From contig NZ_JAAFZT010000022.1 in the NCBI RefSeq assembly GCF_013336795.1, forward strand, positions 1 to 64,000: DNA of 64,000 nucleotides, given 5' to 3'. The translations under genes and the position numbers were made by a program. This stretch comes from Alteripontixanthobacter muriae. GTDB taxonomy: Bacteria > Pseudomonadota > Alphaproteobacteria > Sphingomonadales > Sphingomonadaceae. This document shows positions 1 to 8,675 of the stretch, in pieces (position 1 is the stretch's first letter; each line of letters starts with the position of its first letter). A model generated the notes under the pieces. It searched no databases. It was not told the DNA's origin and saw only the letters and a program-made list of their open reading frames with translations.

Positions 1-600
1 GGCACGAGGGCTCCTGCTCCGGTTCTGGCTCTGCCGAACCAGCGGTGGAGCCTCGACTTCGTTCATGACCAGATGGCGTCGGGCAGACGGTTCCGGGTGC
101 TCAACGTGGTCGATGATGTGACCAGAGAGTGCCTGGTAGCGGTGCCGGACACGTCGATCTCCGGTCGCCGCGTGGTGCGGGAACTGACCGAGCTGATCGC
201 CCGGCGTGGCAAGCCCGGCATGATCGTCAGCGATAATGGGACGGAGCTCACCAGCAATGCCGTGCTGGCATGGTGCGGCGAGATCGGCGTTGAGTGGCAT
301 TACATCGCGCCAGGAAGGCCGATGCAGAATGGCTATGTCGAGAGCTTCAACGGTCGCATGCGGGACGAACTGCTCAACGAGACGCTGTTCTTGAGCATGG
401 CCCATGCCCGGGTCGAGATCGCTGCCTGGGTGGATGATTACAACCGGGAGCGACCGCACTCATCGCTTGGCTACGCAACACCGGCGGCGTTCGCCGCCGA
501 ACTGGATAAGCAATGGCCTGCTTCGCTACGCCCTACGGGCTCCGCTACGCAGCCCATTGCTTCAACCGCGCTTATGCGCAACAAAGCTGTCCGGCTCTAA
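1..600 (+). CDS. IS3-family transposase OrfB (partial, 5' end outside window)
   Basis: This is the integrase-core (DDE, rve) transposase of the IS3 family, which cuts and joins the IS ends. Reading frame 1 is open from the first base. The first Asp lies in WSLDFVHD near the start, the second in [10 protein letters not shown] around 228-252, and the Glu in [13 protein letters not shown] around 334-372, so the catalytic triad is intact. The IS3 C-terminal signature [14 protein letters not shown] is also present at about 451-492. About 100 residues of the N-terminus are missing only because the window begins here; the complete copy is 37331-38239 on the minus strand. Confidence 0.93.
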   Translation, partial: GTRAPAPVLALPNQRWSLDFVHDQMASGRRFRVLNVVDDVTRECLVAVPDTSISGRRVVRELTELIARRGKPGMIVSDNGTELTSNAVLAWCGEIGVEWHYIAPGRPMQNGYVESFNGRMRDELLNETLFLSMAHARVEIAAWVDDYNRERPHSSLGYATPAAFAAELDKQWPASLRPTGSATQPIASTALMRNKAVRL

Positions 601-632
601 TCCCAGCTGGAGGAAAGCTGGGGGTCATGTCA
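1..632 (+). mobile_element. IS3-family insertion sequence, right part (cut by window start)
   Basis: The stretch contains the C-terminal two thirds of an IS3-type transposase followed by the element's right end. The last ~45 bases, up to the tgtca at 628-632, match the right terminus of the complete copy at 37299-38568. Everything inside the window that can be compared with that copy looks identical at protein level, so transposition or gene conversion was recent. The left end and any target duplication lie outside the window. Beyond base 632 the sequence is unrelated to the flank of the other copy. Confidence 0.93.
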
Positions 633-667
633 CGAGGCAGAGATTGCTTCAAGGGCGGGGCGCTTAC

Positions 668-1743
668 GTGATTGGTGACCTGAGGGCATTTCTAAGCTTG
701 CCTCTCCGCCTCGCTTTACCGCGAGACCCGGGTGCTTTTCGCTTGTTTCTCGCCATGCTGGTGTTCGTCCACCATTTCTCCAGCTTCGCGGTTGGCGGTT
801 CGGCGGTATACGTGTTCTTCATGCTGAGCGGTTTCTGGATCCAGCGTATGTGGTGCGCGCGATATGCCAAGGCGCGCTCGCCGTATTTCACTTACGCGAT
901 CAGTCGCCTTTGGCGATTGGCACCAGTTATGATCGTGGTATCGGTGTTGACGGTGCCGTTACTTATGTTCCTCGAAGTTCGTGAAGTAGGCATTGCCGGG
1001 ACGCAGACTGCTCATTTCATTTTCTCGACGATCTTCTTCCTCGCATACGCCTGGCTGGATTATCTTCCGATCGCTCCGGCCTGGTCTCTCGACGTCGAAA
1101 TGCAATTTACCTGTTTGCGCCGCTTCTGGCCCTGCTCGTCGCAAAGGTGGATTTCCGGGTTTTCCTGGTCGCTGCAGGGGTAGTCTCGGGTGCATCTTTC
1201 GTGCTGCTCCCCCACATAGTGCTTCCAGTCTATCTGATATTCTTCGCAATCGGGATCGTCGCTGCGAACCGGGATTATACCCCCTCGAACACACTGGCGA
1301 AGCTGTCGGCAGGGTCTGTCCTCCTGTCGTTGTTGATTGTTACGGTCTCTCCATTCGAGGGAGCGCTCTGGCTGGGGGCAGAGCCGGGCGAGATGGCGAT
1401 CTACAATCCCGCACTCAACGTGCTTCTGGCGCTACTGGCCATCCCATTTGCATTTCACACTGTCCACCGGACAACTGACAAGGTCGACAAGATGGCGGCG
1501 GATCTATCCTACATCATCTACCTTGCCCATTGGGCAGGCGCCCTCTGGTTTTACGACGTTGCAGGTTCGTTCGGCGAACGCCTCGCGGTCGCAGCCACGT
1601 GTTTCGCGCTGGTACCGATTATTTCCTGGTTGATCTGGATGTGGATAGATCGCCCGTTGAATGAAAGGCGTGCGAAATGGGTAAGGTCTCGAATGCCCGT
1701 CATCACTGAAACTTCTGCCGTGAACGAGCCGGCAGGGCCTTAG
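668..1743 (+). pseudogene. Acyltransferase-3 family membrane protein, frameshifted
   Basis: The two halves together read as one acyltransferase_3 (OafA/YrhL-like) integral membrane enzyme, a family that puts acyl groups on surface sugars. The first half (from GTG 668, frame 2) carries the early histidine in FVHHFSSF, FFMLSGFW and the Arg-rich ISRLWRLAP. It reaches AWSLDVEMQF near 1107, where the expected continuation YLFAPLLALLVAK is found one frame away and runs to the stop at 1743. One missing T in the run at about 1105-1108 explains the break. The start is only 36 bases after the IS end at 632, so the true start and promoter may have been lost to the insertion; GTG 668 is the first usable codon. 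A sequencing error at the T run cannot be excluded. Confidence 0.75.
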
Positions 1744-1808
1744 ATGAGCTTGCCTGTCAATTTCGGGCGCGGCGCGCCTAGATGCTTTGTCACTGACGGC
1801 TCTGTCGC

Positions 1809-3014
1809 ATGACGTTGCGGGAAGCTCTGGATAGAAACGGCAACATTGGCCCGGGCTTTCACCTGATGCGTCATGTGCTCGCTCTGGCCATCGTGCTCTT
1901 TCACTGCCGGCAGGCGCTATGGTGGGCTGACAGCGCATTGCTGCTGGAGTCGCAGGGAACCATCAATGTTGGACTGTCCCGCCCGTCGGAGTTCAATCTC
2001 GAGGACATCGTAAGGCCAGCCATCCATTCGCTGGTCGGCATCTTTTTTGCACTCAGCGGTTTTCTGGTCGCCGGTTCTGCTCTGCGAACAGGTTCGACCG
2101 GTCGTTTCCTGACCAATAGGGCTTTGAGGATATTTCCTGCTCTGGGCGTGGAGACGCTGCTTTCAGCTTTGATTCTGGGGCCGATCGTAACCTCGCTGAC
2201 CTTCGGCGCATATTTCAGCAACCCCGAATTCTTCCGCTATTTCGGTAATATGATTGGCTGGGTGTATTATTTCCTTCCCGGCGTGTTTCTCGACAATCCG
2301 CTGCCCCGCACGGTGAATGGTCAGCTTTGGACGTTGCAGCCGGAATTCTGGTGTTACGCCCTGATGGCAGGCTGCATGGCCGCCGGGATCGTGCATAAAC
2401 GCGGATGGCTTCTGATTGCCGGTATTGCCGCGCTTACAATCATGACGGCATTGTACCTTCTTGATCCAGTCCACTTCGATGCGAAGGGCGAGAACATGTT
2501 CTTGCCCTGGTACATCGTTGCGCTGTTCTGGTTCGGCGTGATCTACTATCTCTACGCCGACAGGGTGCCGCTGCGCCTGTGGCTCTTTCTAATGGCCGGC
2601 GCCACGTACTGGGCAATGATGTTTTTCAACATTGTCGTTCCCCTGGCCGGCATTCCGCTTGGTTACATGATGGTGTACATCGGCATGACGGCCTTTCCGT
2701 GGTGGGACAGGCTGGTCAAATCCGACTACTCCTATGGCATCTATCTTTACCACTTCCCGCTGGTGCAAACCCTGATCTGGGTTTTTGCGCCTACCAGTAT
2801 CGGCGAACTGTCCAAACCGGTTCAGTTGATGCTGCTCTTCCCGGCTACCATGATGCTCTCCATAATGTTCGCGGCCGCTTCATGGCGCCTGATCGAAAAG
2901 CCCGCGCTCGGCCTGCGGCAAGTCTTTGCGCCGACCAAGGCGGTAACGGGCAGGGTCACGCCTGCTTCTAAGCGCGGGAAAAGTGCGGTCGTCGTTCCAG
3001 ACGAACAGGTCTGA
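1809..3014 (+). CDS. Acyltransferase-3 family membrane protein
   Basis: This 401-residue protein belongs to the acyltransferase_3 family (OafA/WecH type), inner-membrane enzymes that transfer acetyl or other acyl groups to lipopolysaccharide, exopolysaccharide or related glycans. It has about ten hydrophobic segments, the family histidine early in the chain (VLFHC, residue 32), FFALSGFLVAG followed by the basic NRALRIFPAL, and the acidic residue in LWTLQPEFW. The C-terminal ~30 residues are hydrophilic and basic. It lies 65 bases after the frameshifted relative and 159 bases before rplO, so it sits where the rest of the ribosomal operon is expected. The acceptor substrate cannot be told from the sequence. 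Confidence 0.85.
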   Translation: MTLREALDRNGNIGPGFHLMRHVLALAIVLFHCRQALWWADSALLLESQGTINVGLSRPSEFNLEDIVRPAIHSLVGIFFALSGFLVAGSALRTGSTGRFLTNRALRIFPALGVETLLSALILGPIVTSLTFGAYFSNPEFFRYFGNMIGWVYYFLPGVFLDNPLPRTVNGQLWTLQPEFWCYALMAGCMAAGIVHKRGWLLIAGIAALTIMTALYLLDPVHFDAKGENMFLPWYIVALFWFGVIYYLYADRVPLRLWLFLMAGATYWAMMFFNIVVPLAGIPLGYMMVYIGMTAFPWWDRLVKSDYSYGIYLYHFPLVQTLIWVFAPTSIGELSKPVQLMLLFPATMMLSIMFAAASWRLIEKPALGLRQVFAPTKAVTGRVTPASKRGKSAVVVPDEQV

Positions 3015-3173
3015 CCAGCAGGCAGAAGGGTTCGCACGCGATGTTGTGGCCGCAAGCGAGCAAGATATCCGAACTGAAGCGTGAAAAGCGAATTGGGGGG
3101 TGACTCCGCAGCGCGTTGACGCTAGTGGCCCGGGTTCACATCAGCGCGAACAAAAGCGAAAGCGAGTGCAAAC

Positions 3174-3683
3174 ATGAATCTCAACGAACTCCACGACAAT
3201 CCCGGTGCCCGCAAGAAGCGGATGCGCGTCGGTCGCGGCATCGGCTCGGGCAAGGGCAAGACCTCCGGTCGCGGGCAGAAGGGCCAGAAGAGCCGTTCCG
3301 GCGTAGCCGTGAAGGGCTTCGAGGGCGGGCAGATGCCGCTCCACATGCGTCTGCCGAAGCGCGGCTTCAACAATCCGTTCGGCAAGGACTTCGCGGAAGT
3401 GAATGTCGGAATGGTTCAGAAGTTCATCGACGCAGGCAAGCTCGATGCGAAGAGTCCGCTCGATCACGACGCCTTGAAGGCGGCCGGTCTTGCCCGTGGC
3501 GGCAAGGACGGTGTGCGCCTTCTGAACAAGGGCGAGCTTTCCGCAGCTGTAACCTTCAAGGTTGCCGGGGCTTCCAAGAGCGCTATCGAAGCCGTTGAAA
3601 AGGCGGGCGGTTCGGTAGAGGTGATCGCACCGCGCGTCACCGCTCAGGCGGAACGGGTTGCAGCAAAGAAAGCTGCCAAATAA
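3174..3683 (+). CDS. rplO: 50S ribosomal protein L15
   Basis: L15 is a large-subunit protein that helps organise the central part of 23S rRNA during assembly. The 169-residue protein starts [16 protein letters not shown], continues with the Gly/Arg/Lys-rich tail that enters rRNA ([18 protein letters not shown], residues ~19-37) and ends with the globular domain ([17 protein letters not shown]), the normal bacterial pattern with a short Ala/Lys C-terminal extension. It is the first ribosomal gene of the block here. rpmD, which normally precedes it, is not in the 159 bases upstream; an acyltransferase gene is there instead. secY follows after 102 bases. Confidence 0.98.
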   Translation: MNLNELHDNPGARKKRMRVGRGIGSGKGKTSGRGQKGQKSRSGVAVKGFEGGQMPLHMRLPKRGFNNPFGKDFAEVNVGMVQKFIDAGKLDAKSPLDHDALKAAGLARGGKDGVRLLNKGELSAAVTFKVAGASKSAIEAVEKAGGSVEVIAPRVTAQAERVAAKKAAK

Positions 3684-3785
3684 TCAGCCAATCGTGGGGC
3701 GGGGGTTCGACAGACGGGCCGCCGCCCCTTATGTATCCTGACCGCGCCGCAATGATCGGCGCAAAACCGGGACAATCACGCTAAA

Positions 3786-5150
3786 ATGGCATCACGCGCC
3801 GACAACATCGCCAGCAACATGAGTCTCGCCAATTTTTCAAAGGCGACGGAACTCAAGAAGCGAATCTGGTTCACTATCGGGGCGCTTATCGTGTTCCGCT
3901 TTCTGAGCTTCGTTCCGCTTCCTGGCGTCAATCCACTCATCCTCGGATCGCTGTACGACACCGCTCGCGGCGGGATTCTCGATCTTTTCAACACGTTCTC
4001 GGGCGGCAGTCTCGAGCGGATGAGTCTGATTGCCCTTGGCGTGATGCCGTACATCACCGCGTCCATCGTCATTCAGCTCGCCGCATCCCTTCATCCGGCG
4101 CTCGCTGCGCTCAAGAAGGAAGGGGCGACCGGGCGACAGAAGCTCAATCAGTACACCCGCTACGGAACGGTCTTCCTGACCGCCGTCCAGGGCTGGTTCC
4201 TTGCTTCGGGGCTGGAGAGCTTCGGTGCCGCCAGTGGCATGCAGGCAGTGGTCGATCCGGGCATCATGTTCCGCATCGGCGCAGTCATCAGTCTCATCGG
4301 TGGTACGATGTTCCTTCTATGGCTTGGCGAGCAGATCACTAGCCGGGGCATCGGCAATGGTGTCTCGCTCATCATCATGGCCGGGATCGTCGCCCAGTTC
4401 CCGACTTTTACCGCAAACCTGTTCGAAGGCGGTCGCAGCGGTTCCATCAGCCCCGTTATCATCATCGGGTTCATCGTGATGGTGGTGGTCCTGATCCTCT
4501 TCATCTGCTTCATGGAGCGGGCTCAGCGGCGTCTACTGATCCAGTATCCGAAGCGGGCAAGCGCCCGGGGCATGATGCAGGCTGACCGTTCGCATCTGCC
4601 GCTCAAGCTCAACACGGCAGGCGTGATCCCGCCGATCTTTGCCAGTTCGCTGCTGCTGCTGCCGCTGACGATCAGCCAGTTTGCCGGCAACTCCATCGAT
4701 CCCAACACGACGATGGGAGGGTTCATCAACTCGCTGAACTTCTACCTTCAACATGGTCAGCCCATCTACATGACGCTGTATGCGGCGGGCATCATATTCT
4801 TCTGCTTTTTCTACACCGCGGTCGTCTTCAACCCCGAGGAAACCGCTGAGAACCTGAAGAAGAACGGCGGCTTCATACCTGGCATCCGCCCGGGCAAGCG
4901 GACGGCGGATTATCTGGATTACGTACTGACGCGCGTGACCGTTGTCGGTGCCATCTATCTCACGCTGGTTTGCGTTATTCCGGAATATATGATTGCCCAG
5001 ACCGGCATTCCTCTGTTCCTTGGCGGAACAAGTCTGCTGATCGTGGTGAACGTTACCGTGGACACGATCAGCCAGATCCAGTCCCATCTTCTGGCGCACC
5101 AGTATGGAGACCTGATCAAGAAAGCGAAGCTGAAAGGCCGACTGCGTTAA
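3786..5150 (+). CDS. secY: Preprotein translocase subunit SecY
   Basis: SecY forms the protein-conducting channel of the inner membrane with SecE and SecG. The 454-residue product has the ten expected membrane segments, starting with IWFTIGALIVFRFLSFVPLPG after a short cytosolic N-terminus. It contains the family sequences around LIALGVMPYITASIVIQL (plug and TM2 region) and the cytosolic loop ERAQRRLLIQYPKR with its conserved basic residues. The C-terminus ends in a Lys-rich tail. It is co-directional with rplO and adk; the gap to adk is only 25 bases, so the three are probably co-transcribed. Confidence 0.98.
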   Translation: MASRADNIASNMSLANFSKATELKKRIWFTIGALIVFRFLSFVPLPGVNPLILGSLYDTARGGILDLFNTFSGGSLERMSLIALGVMPYITASIVIQLAASLHPALAALKKEGATGRQKLNQYTRYGTVFLTAVQGWFLASGLESFGAASGMQAVVDPGIMFRIGAVISLIGGTMFLLWLGEQITSRGIGNGVSLIIMAGIVAQFPTFTANLFEGGRSGSISPVIIIGFIVMVVVLILFICFMERAQRRLLIQYPKRASARGMMQADRSHLPLKLNTAGVIPPIFASSLLLLPLTISQFAGNSIDPNTTMGGFINSLNFYLQHGQPIYMTLYAAGIIFFCFFYTAVVFNPEETAENLKKNGGFIPGIRPGKRTADYLDYVLTRVTVVGAIYLTLVCVIPEYMIAQTGIPLFLGGTSLLIVVNVTVDTISQIQSHLLAHQYGDLIKKAKLKGRLR

Positions 5151-5175
5151 GCGTAGCGGAACGGGGGACGCGGGC

Positions 5176-5820
5176 ATGAACATTATCCTTCTGGGACCTC
5201 CCGGCGCAGGCAAGGGAACGCAGTCGCAGCGCCTTGTGGAGCATCATGGCATGCGCCAACTTTCCACGGGGGATATGCTGCGCGCTGCGGTCAAGGCCGG
5301 CACTCCCATTGGACTGAAGGCAAAAGCGGTCATGGAGCGGGGCGAACTCGTGTCAGACGAAATCGTTTCCGAACTTATCGACGCCGAACTGACCGCAATG
5401 GGATCGGATGTCGGTGCGATCTTCGACGGCTATCCGCGTACTGCGGCTCAGGCTGAAGCCCTGGACGGGATCCTCGCCAGCCACGGCCGCGACCTTGACC
5501 ATGTCATAGAACTCGAAGTTGACGAAGACGCCTTGGTCGAACGGATCAGCGGGCGCTATTCCTGCGCGAATTGCGGCGCGAATTACCATGACGTGTTCAA
5601 TCAGCCAAAGCAGGCTGGTGTTTGCGATAAATGCGGTGCGACCGAGTTCAAGCGGCGTCCTGATGACAATGAGGAAACCGTCCGGACGCGTATGCGGGAA
5701 TATCGCGCGAAGACCGCACCCATCCTGCCGGGTTATGAGAGCCGTGGCCTCGTGAGCAGGGTCGATGGAATGGCGACGATCAAGGAAGTGACCTCCGCGT
5801 TGGACAAGCTGCTGGCCTAG
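5176..5820 (+). CDS. adk: Adenylate kinase
   Basis: Adenylate kinase interconverts ATP + AMP and 2 ADP in the cytoplasm. The 214-residue protein has the P-loop GPPGAGKGT at residues 7-15, the AMP-binding region STGDMLRAAV and DGYPRT in the core. The lid is the long form with a zinc site: C-x2-C in YSCANCGANYHDVF and C-x2-C in GVCDKCGATEF. The four-cysteine lid is common outside enteric bacteria. Its place between secY and rpsM is the classical spc/alpha operon order. Confidence 0.98.
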   Translation: MNIILLGPPGAGKGTQSQRLVEHHGMRQLSTGDMLRAAVKAGTPIGLKAKAVMERGELVSDEIVSELIDAELTAMGSDVGAIFDGYPRTAAQAEALDGILASHGRDLDHVIELEVDEDALVERISGRYSCANCGANYHDVFNQPKQAGVCDKCGATEFKRRPDDNEETVRTRMREYRAKTAPILPGYESRGLVSRVDGMATIKEVTSALDKLLA

Positions 5821-6075
5821 CAGGAGCAGTATGGGGCTTCTCTCCGGCTAATCTGCCGGCAGGCGGTTGACGCCTGATGCGAATCGACATAAGAGCGGGC
5901 TTCATTCGAAGCTTTCGAGTAAAGTCCGGAGGGCAGATTCCTAAAAGGTATCTGTTGACCGGATGTTTGCCATTGCGGTGCGCTTGCAGTTTCGATGAAA
6001 TATCAGCGATGAGATAGGGGCGCCTTTCGACCGTAGCGGTCAATCGCGCGTTCCCTGTGGAGCATGGAGAAAAAA
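5821..6075. other. Leader between adk and rpsM
   Basis: This 255-base non-coding gap is the longest inside the ribosomal block, which suggests a second promoter for rpsM-rpsK-rpoA-rplQ. A TTGACG at 5867-5872 followed after only 15 bases by CATAAG (5888-5893) is a possible sigma70-type promoter with poor spacing. A second TTGACC begins near 5955 but has no recognisable -10 partner. No known r-protein leader structure was recognised. Confidence 0.3.
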
Positions 6076-6444
6076 GTGGCTCGTATTGCCGGGGTAAACC
6101 TCCCCACGAACAAGCGCGTTATCATCGCGCTTACCTACATACACGGAATCGGTCGCACGACTGCCGTGGATATTGCCAACAAGCTGGGTATCGATCACAC
6201 CGCCCGGATCCAGGATCTTTCAGATGCTGAAATCCTGCAGATCCGCGAAACGATCGACAGCGACTATCAGGTCGAGGGTGATCTTCGCCGCAACACGGCG
6301 ATGAACATCAAGCGGCTGATGGATCTGCGGTCCTATCGCGGTCTTCGCCATCGCGCCGGTCTGCCGGTACGCGGTCAGCGTACCCATACCAACGCTCGCA
6401 CCCGCAAGGGCAAGGCCAAGCCGATCGCCGGCAAGAAGAAGTAA
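6076..6444 (+). CDS. rpsM: 30S ribosomal protein S13 (GTG start)
   Basis: S13 sits at the head of the small subunit and contacts the P-site tRNA and the L5 bridge. The product is 122 residues beginning [14 protein letters not shown], the universal S13 N-terminus, with helix-two-turn-helix sequence IHGIGRTTA and the C-terminal [15 protein letters not shown] tail. An ATG four codons upstream (6064) is in frame, but it overlaps the GGAG Shine-Dalgarno sequence (6066-6069), which is correctly spaced for GTG 6076. I therefore take GTG 6076 as the start. rpsK follows after 65 bases. Confidence 0.96.
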   Translation: MARIAGVNLPTNKRVIIALTYIHGIGRTTAVDIANKLGIDHTARIQDLSDAEILQIRETIDSDYQVEGDLRRNTAMNIKRLMDLRSYRGLRHRAGLPVRGQRTHTNARTRKGKAKPIAGKKK

Positions 6445-6509
6445 GCCAAGCATCGGCCGACAGGCCTGCTTTTGCTTACCCATACTTCTTTAAAGACAGG
6501 ATACGAACC

Positions 6510-6899
6510 ATGGCACGCGAACCCCAGCGCATCAGGCGCCGCGAGCGGAAGAACATTTCCAGCGGCGTTGCGCATGTAAACGCCAGTTTCAACAACACGA
6601 TGATTACCATCACCGATGCGCAGGGCAATGCGATCAGCTGGTCCAGCGCAGGTATGATGGGTTTCAAGGGCAGCCGGAAGTCGACGCCCTATGCTGCGCA
6701 GGTAGCAGCCGACGATGCAGGCAAGAAGGCCGCCGAACACGGCGTTCGCACGCTTGAAGTCGAAGTCAAGGGCCCGGGTTCGGGTCGCGAAAGTGCGCTC
6801 CGTGCGCTGCAGGCGGTGGGTTTCACCATCACCTCGATCCGCGACGTTACCCCGATCCCGCACAATGGCGTGCGCCCTTCGAAGCGCCGCCGCGTCTGA
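6510..6899 (+). CDS. rpsK: 30S ribosomal protein S11
   Basis: S11 is part of the platform of the small subunit and binds 16S rRNA near the mRNA exit. The 129-residue protein has the conserved core [20 protein letters not shown], the glycine-rich [15 protein letters not shown] and the C-terminal signature [18 protein letters not shown]. Length and ends are normal. It is followed after 111 bases by rpoA. Confidence 0.98.
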   Translation: MAREPQRIRRRERKNISSGVAHVNASFNNTMITITDAQGNAISWSSAGMMGFKGSRKSTPYAAQVAADDAGKKAAEHGVRTLEVEVKGPGSGRESALRALQAVGFTITSIRDVTPIPHNGVRPSKRRRV

Positions 6900-7010
6900 G
6901 CCTGCCCGGCGGCCCGGCTTGTCCGGGTGCGCCAACTTCTCAAGGGGCCGGTCAGAACGTGTGTCACGCTCAAGGCCAGCTCCGCCCGTATTTGAACCTA
7001 GGGGAAATCC

Positions 7011-8066
7011 ATGTCCGTCAATATGAAGAACTGGCAGGAACTCAAGAAACCCAATGGCCTCGAGGTCAAGGAAAGCGGCGACAAGAGCCGTAAGGCGACC
7101 TTCGTTGCGGAACCGCTGGAGCGGGGCTTCGGCCTGACGCTGGGCAACGCCCTGCGCCGCGTGCTGCTTTCCAGCCTGCAGGGCGCCGCAATCACGTCGA
7201 TCAAGGCCGAAAACGTCCTCCACGAGTTTTCCAGCCTCGCCGGCGTTCGTGAAGACGTGACCGACATCGTGCTGAACGTAAAGCAGATCGCCTTGAAGAT
7301 GGAAGGCGAAGGCCCGAAGCGGCTGCAGCTTTCCGTTACCGGTCCTGGTGAGGTGAAGGCTGGCGACATTTCGGTGTCGGGCGATATCGAGGTCATGAAC
7401 AAGAACCTCGTCATCTGCCATCTCGACGAAGGCGCTTCGCTGAACATGGAGCTGACTGCGGACATCGGCAAAGGCTACGTGCCTGCCGTTCAGAACCGCC
7501 CTGCAGACGCGCCGATCGGGCTCATTCCGATAGACTCGTTGTATTCGCCGATCCGGCAGGTCAGCTACAAGGTCGAGAACGCCCGTGTCGGGCAGGAACT
7601 CGACTACGATAAGCTGAGCCTGACGGTGGAGACCGACGGCACGGTTACCCCGGAAGATGCCGTGGCCTATGCCGCGCGCATTCTGCAGGACCAGCTTGCT
7701 CTCTTCGTCCACTTCGAGGAAGGCGTTCCGCAGCCGAGCAGCACCATGATTGGTGTGGCCGCGCAGCCGGAAGAGAGCGACGCCAACCAGCTCAACCGCT
7801 ACCTTCTCAAGAAGGTGGACGAACTGGAACTCAGCGTCCGTTCGGCCAATTGCCTGAAGAACGATAACATCATCTATATCGGCGATCTGGTCCAGAAGAC
7901 CGAAGCGGAAATGCTCCGCACGCCGAATTTCGGCCGCAAGTCGCTGAACGAGATCAAGGAAGTGCTCTCCAGCATGGGCCTGCGTCTTGGAATGGACATT
8001 CCTGGTTGGCCGCCGGAAAACATCGAGGAAATGGCCAAGAAGCTCGAACAGGAACTTCTTGGTTGA
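7011..8066 (+). CDS. rpoA: DNA-directed RNA polymerase subunit alpha
   Basis: The alpha subunit dimerises to start RNA polymerase assembly and contacts UP elements and activators. The 351-residue protein has the N-terminal assembly domain ([22 protein letters not shown] at ~43-64), a linker after ~235, and the C-terminal helix-hairpin-helix domain ([18 protein letters not shown], then [16 protein letters not shown]). All usual landmarks are present. It lies in the standard rpsK-rpoA-rplQ order; rpsD is not between them, as is usual in alphaproteobacteria. Confidence 0.98.
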   Translation: MSVNMKNWQELKKPNGLEVKESGDKSRKATFVAEPLERGFGLTLGNALRRVLLSSLQGAAITSIKAENVLHEFSSLAGVREDVTDIVLNVKQIALKMEGEGPKRLQLSVTGPGEVKAGDISVSGDIEVMNKNLVICHLDEGASLNMELTADIGKGYVPAVQNRPADAPIGLIPIDSLYSPIRQVSYKVENARVGQELDYDKLSLTVETDGTVTPEDAVAYAARILQDQLALFVHFEEGVPQPSSTMIGVAAQPEESDANQLNRYLLKKVDELELSVRSANCLKNDNIIYIGDLVQKTEAEMLRTPNFGRKSLNEIKEVLSSMGLRLGMDIPGWPPENIEEMAKKLEQELLG

Positions 8067-8146
8067 ACGGGTCAGGGCGGCGCACCCGCAAGCGCCGCCA
8101 GTACCGGGCTACCTGATACGGGCCCCTTACGAACGGAGTAAGAATT

Positions 8147-8572
8147 ATGCGTCACGGTATTTCACAACGTAAACTCGGCCGCAAGTCAGGGCATCGCAAG
8201 GCCCTGTTCCGCAACATGGCGGGTGCGTTGATCAAGCATGAGCAGATCAAGACTACCCTGCCAAAGGCTAAGGAACTGCGCCCCTATATCGAGAAGCTGA
8301 TCACGTTGGCGAAGCGCGGCGGGCTTTCTAACCGCCGCCTGGCTGCTGGACGTCTGCTCGACGATGCGCAGGCGCGGAAGCTGTTTGAAGTCCTCGCTGA
8401 GCGCTATGCCGATCGAGAAGGCGGCTACACCCGCATCATCAAAGCCGGCTATCGCGCAGGCGATGCTTCGCAAATGGCGATCATTGAACTGGTTGACCGC
8501 GACGTTGCTGCCAAGGGGCAGGATAGCGGCCCGGTCATGAACCAGGACGAAGAAGAATTCGAAGCTGCCTAA
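8147..8572 (+). CDS. rplQ: 50S ribosomal protein L17
   Basis: L17 binds near the polypeptide exit of the large subunit. The 141-residue protein begins [20 protein letters not shown], the canonical N-terminus, and has the [25 protein letters not shown] core. The C-terminus has a short acidic extension ([10 protein letters not shown]) typical of alphaproteobacteria. It is the last gene of the operon, followed after 27 bases by a strong terminator. Confidence 0.98.
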   Translation: MRHGISQRKLGRKSGHRKALFRNMAGALIKHEQIKTTLPKAKELRPYIEKLITLAKRGGLSNRRLAAGRLLDDAQARKLFEVLAERYADREGGYTRIIKAGYRAGDASQMAIIELVDRDVAAKGQDSGPVMNQDEEEFEAA

Positions 8573-8599
8573 AGCGGTTTTCTACAAAGACACCGAGTG

Positions 8600-8631
8600 G
8601 GCCGGCGGAAGCGATTTCGCCGGCCTTTTTC
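8600..8631 (+). terminator. Rho-independent terminator of the ribosomal operon
   Basis: A perfect 8-bp stem GGCCGGCG / CGCCGGCC (8600-8607 with 8618-8625) closes a 10-base loop and is followed directly by a TTTTT run. It lies 28 bases after the rplQ stop and ends the ribosomal transcript. Confidence 0.9.
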
Positions 8632-8675
8632 GTATCTGCTTTGAGAGCGCATCCGGCTAGGTGCAGATTGGGACG

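Noticed and set aside
404-1183. A long plus-strand frame running from the transposase into the acyltransferase, resembling a fusion gene.
   Set aside because: Its first ~65 codons are an alternate frame of the transposase. Only the part after the IS end is acyltransferase.
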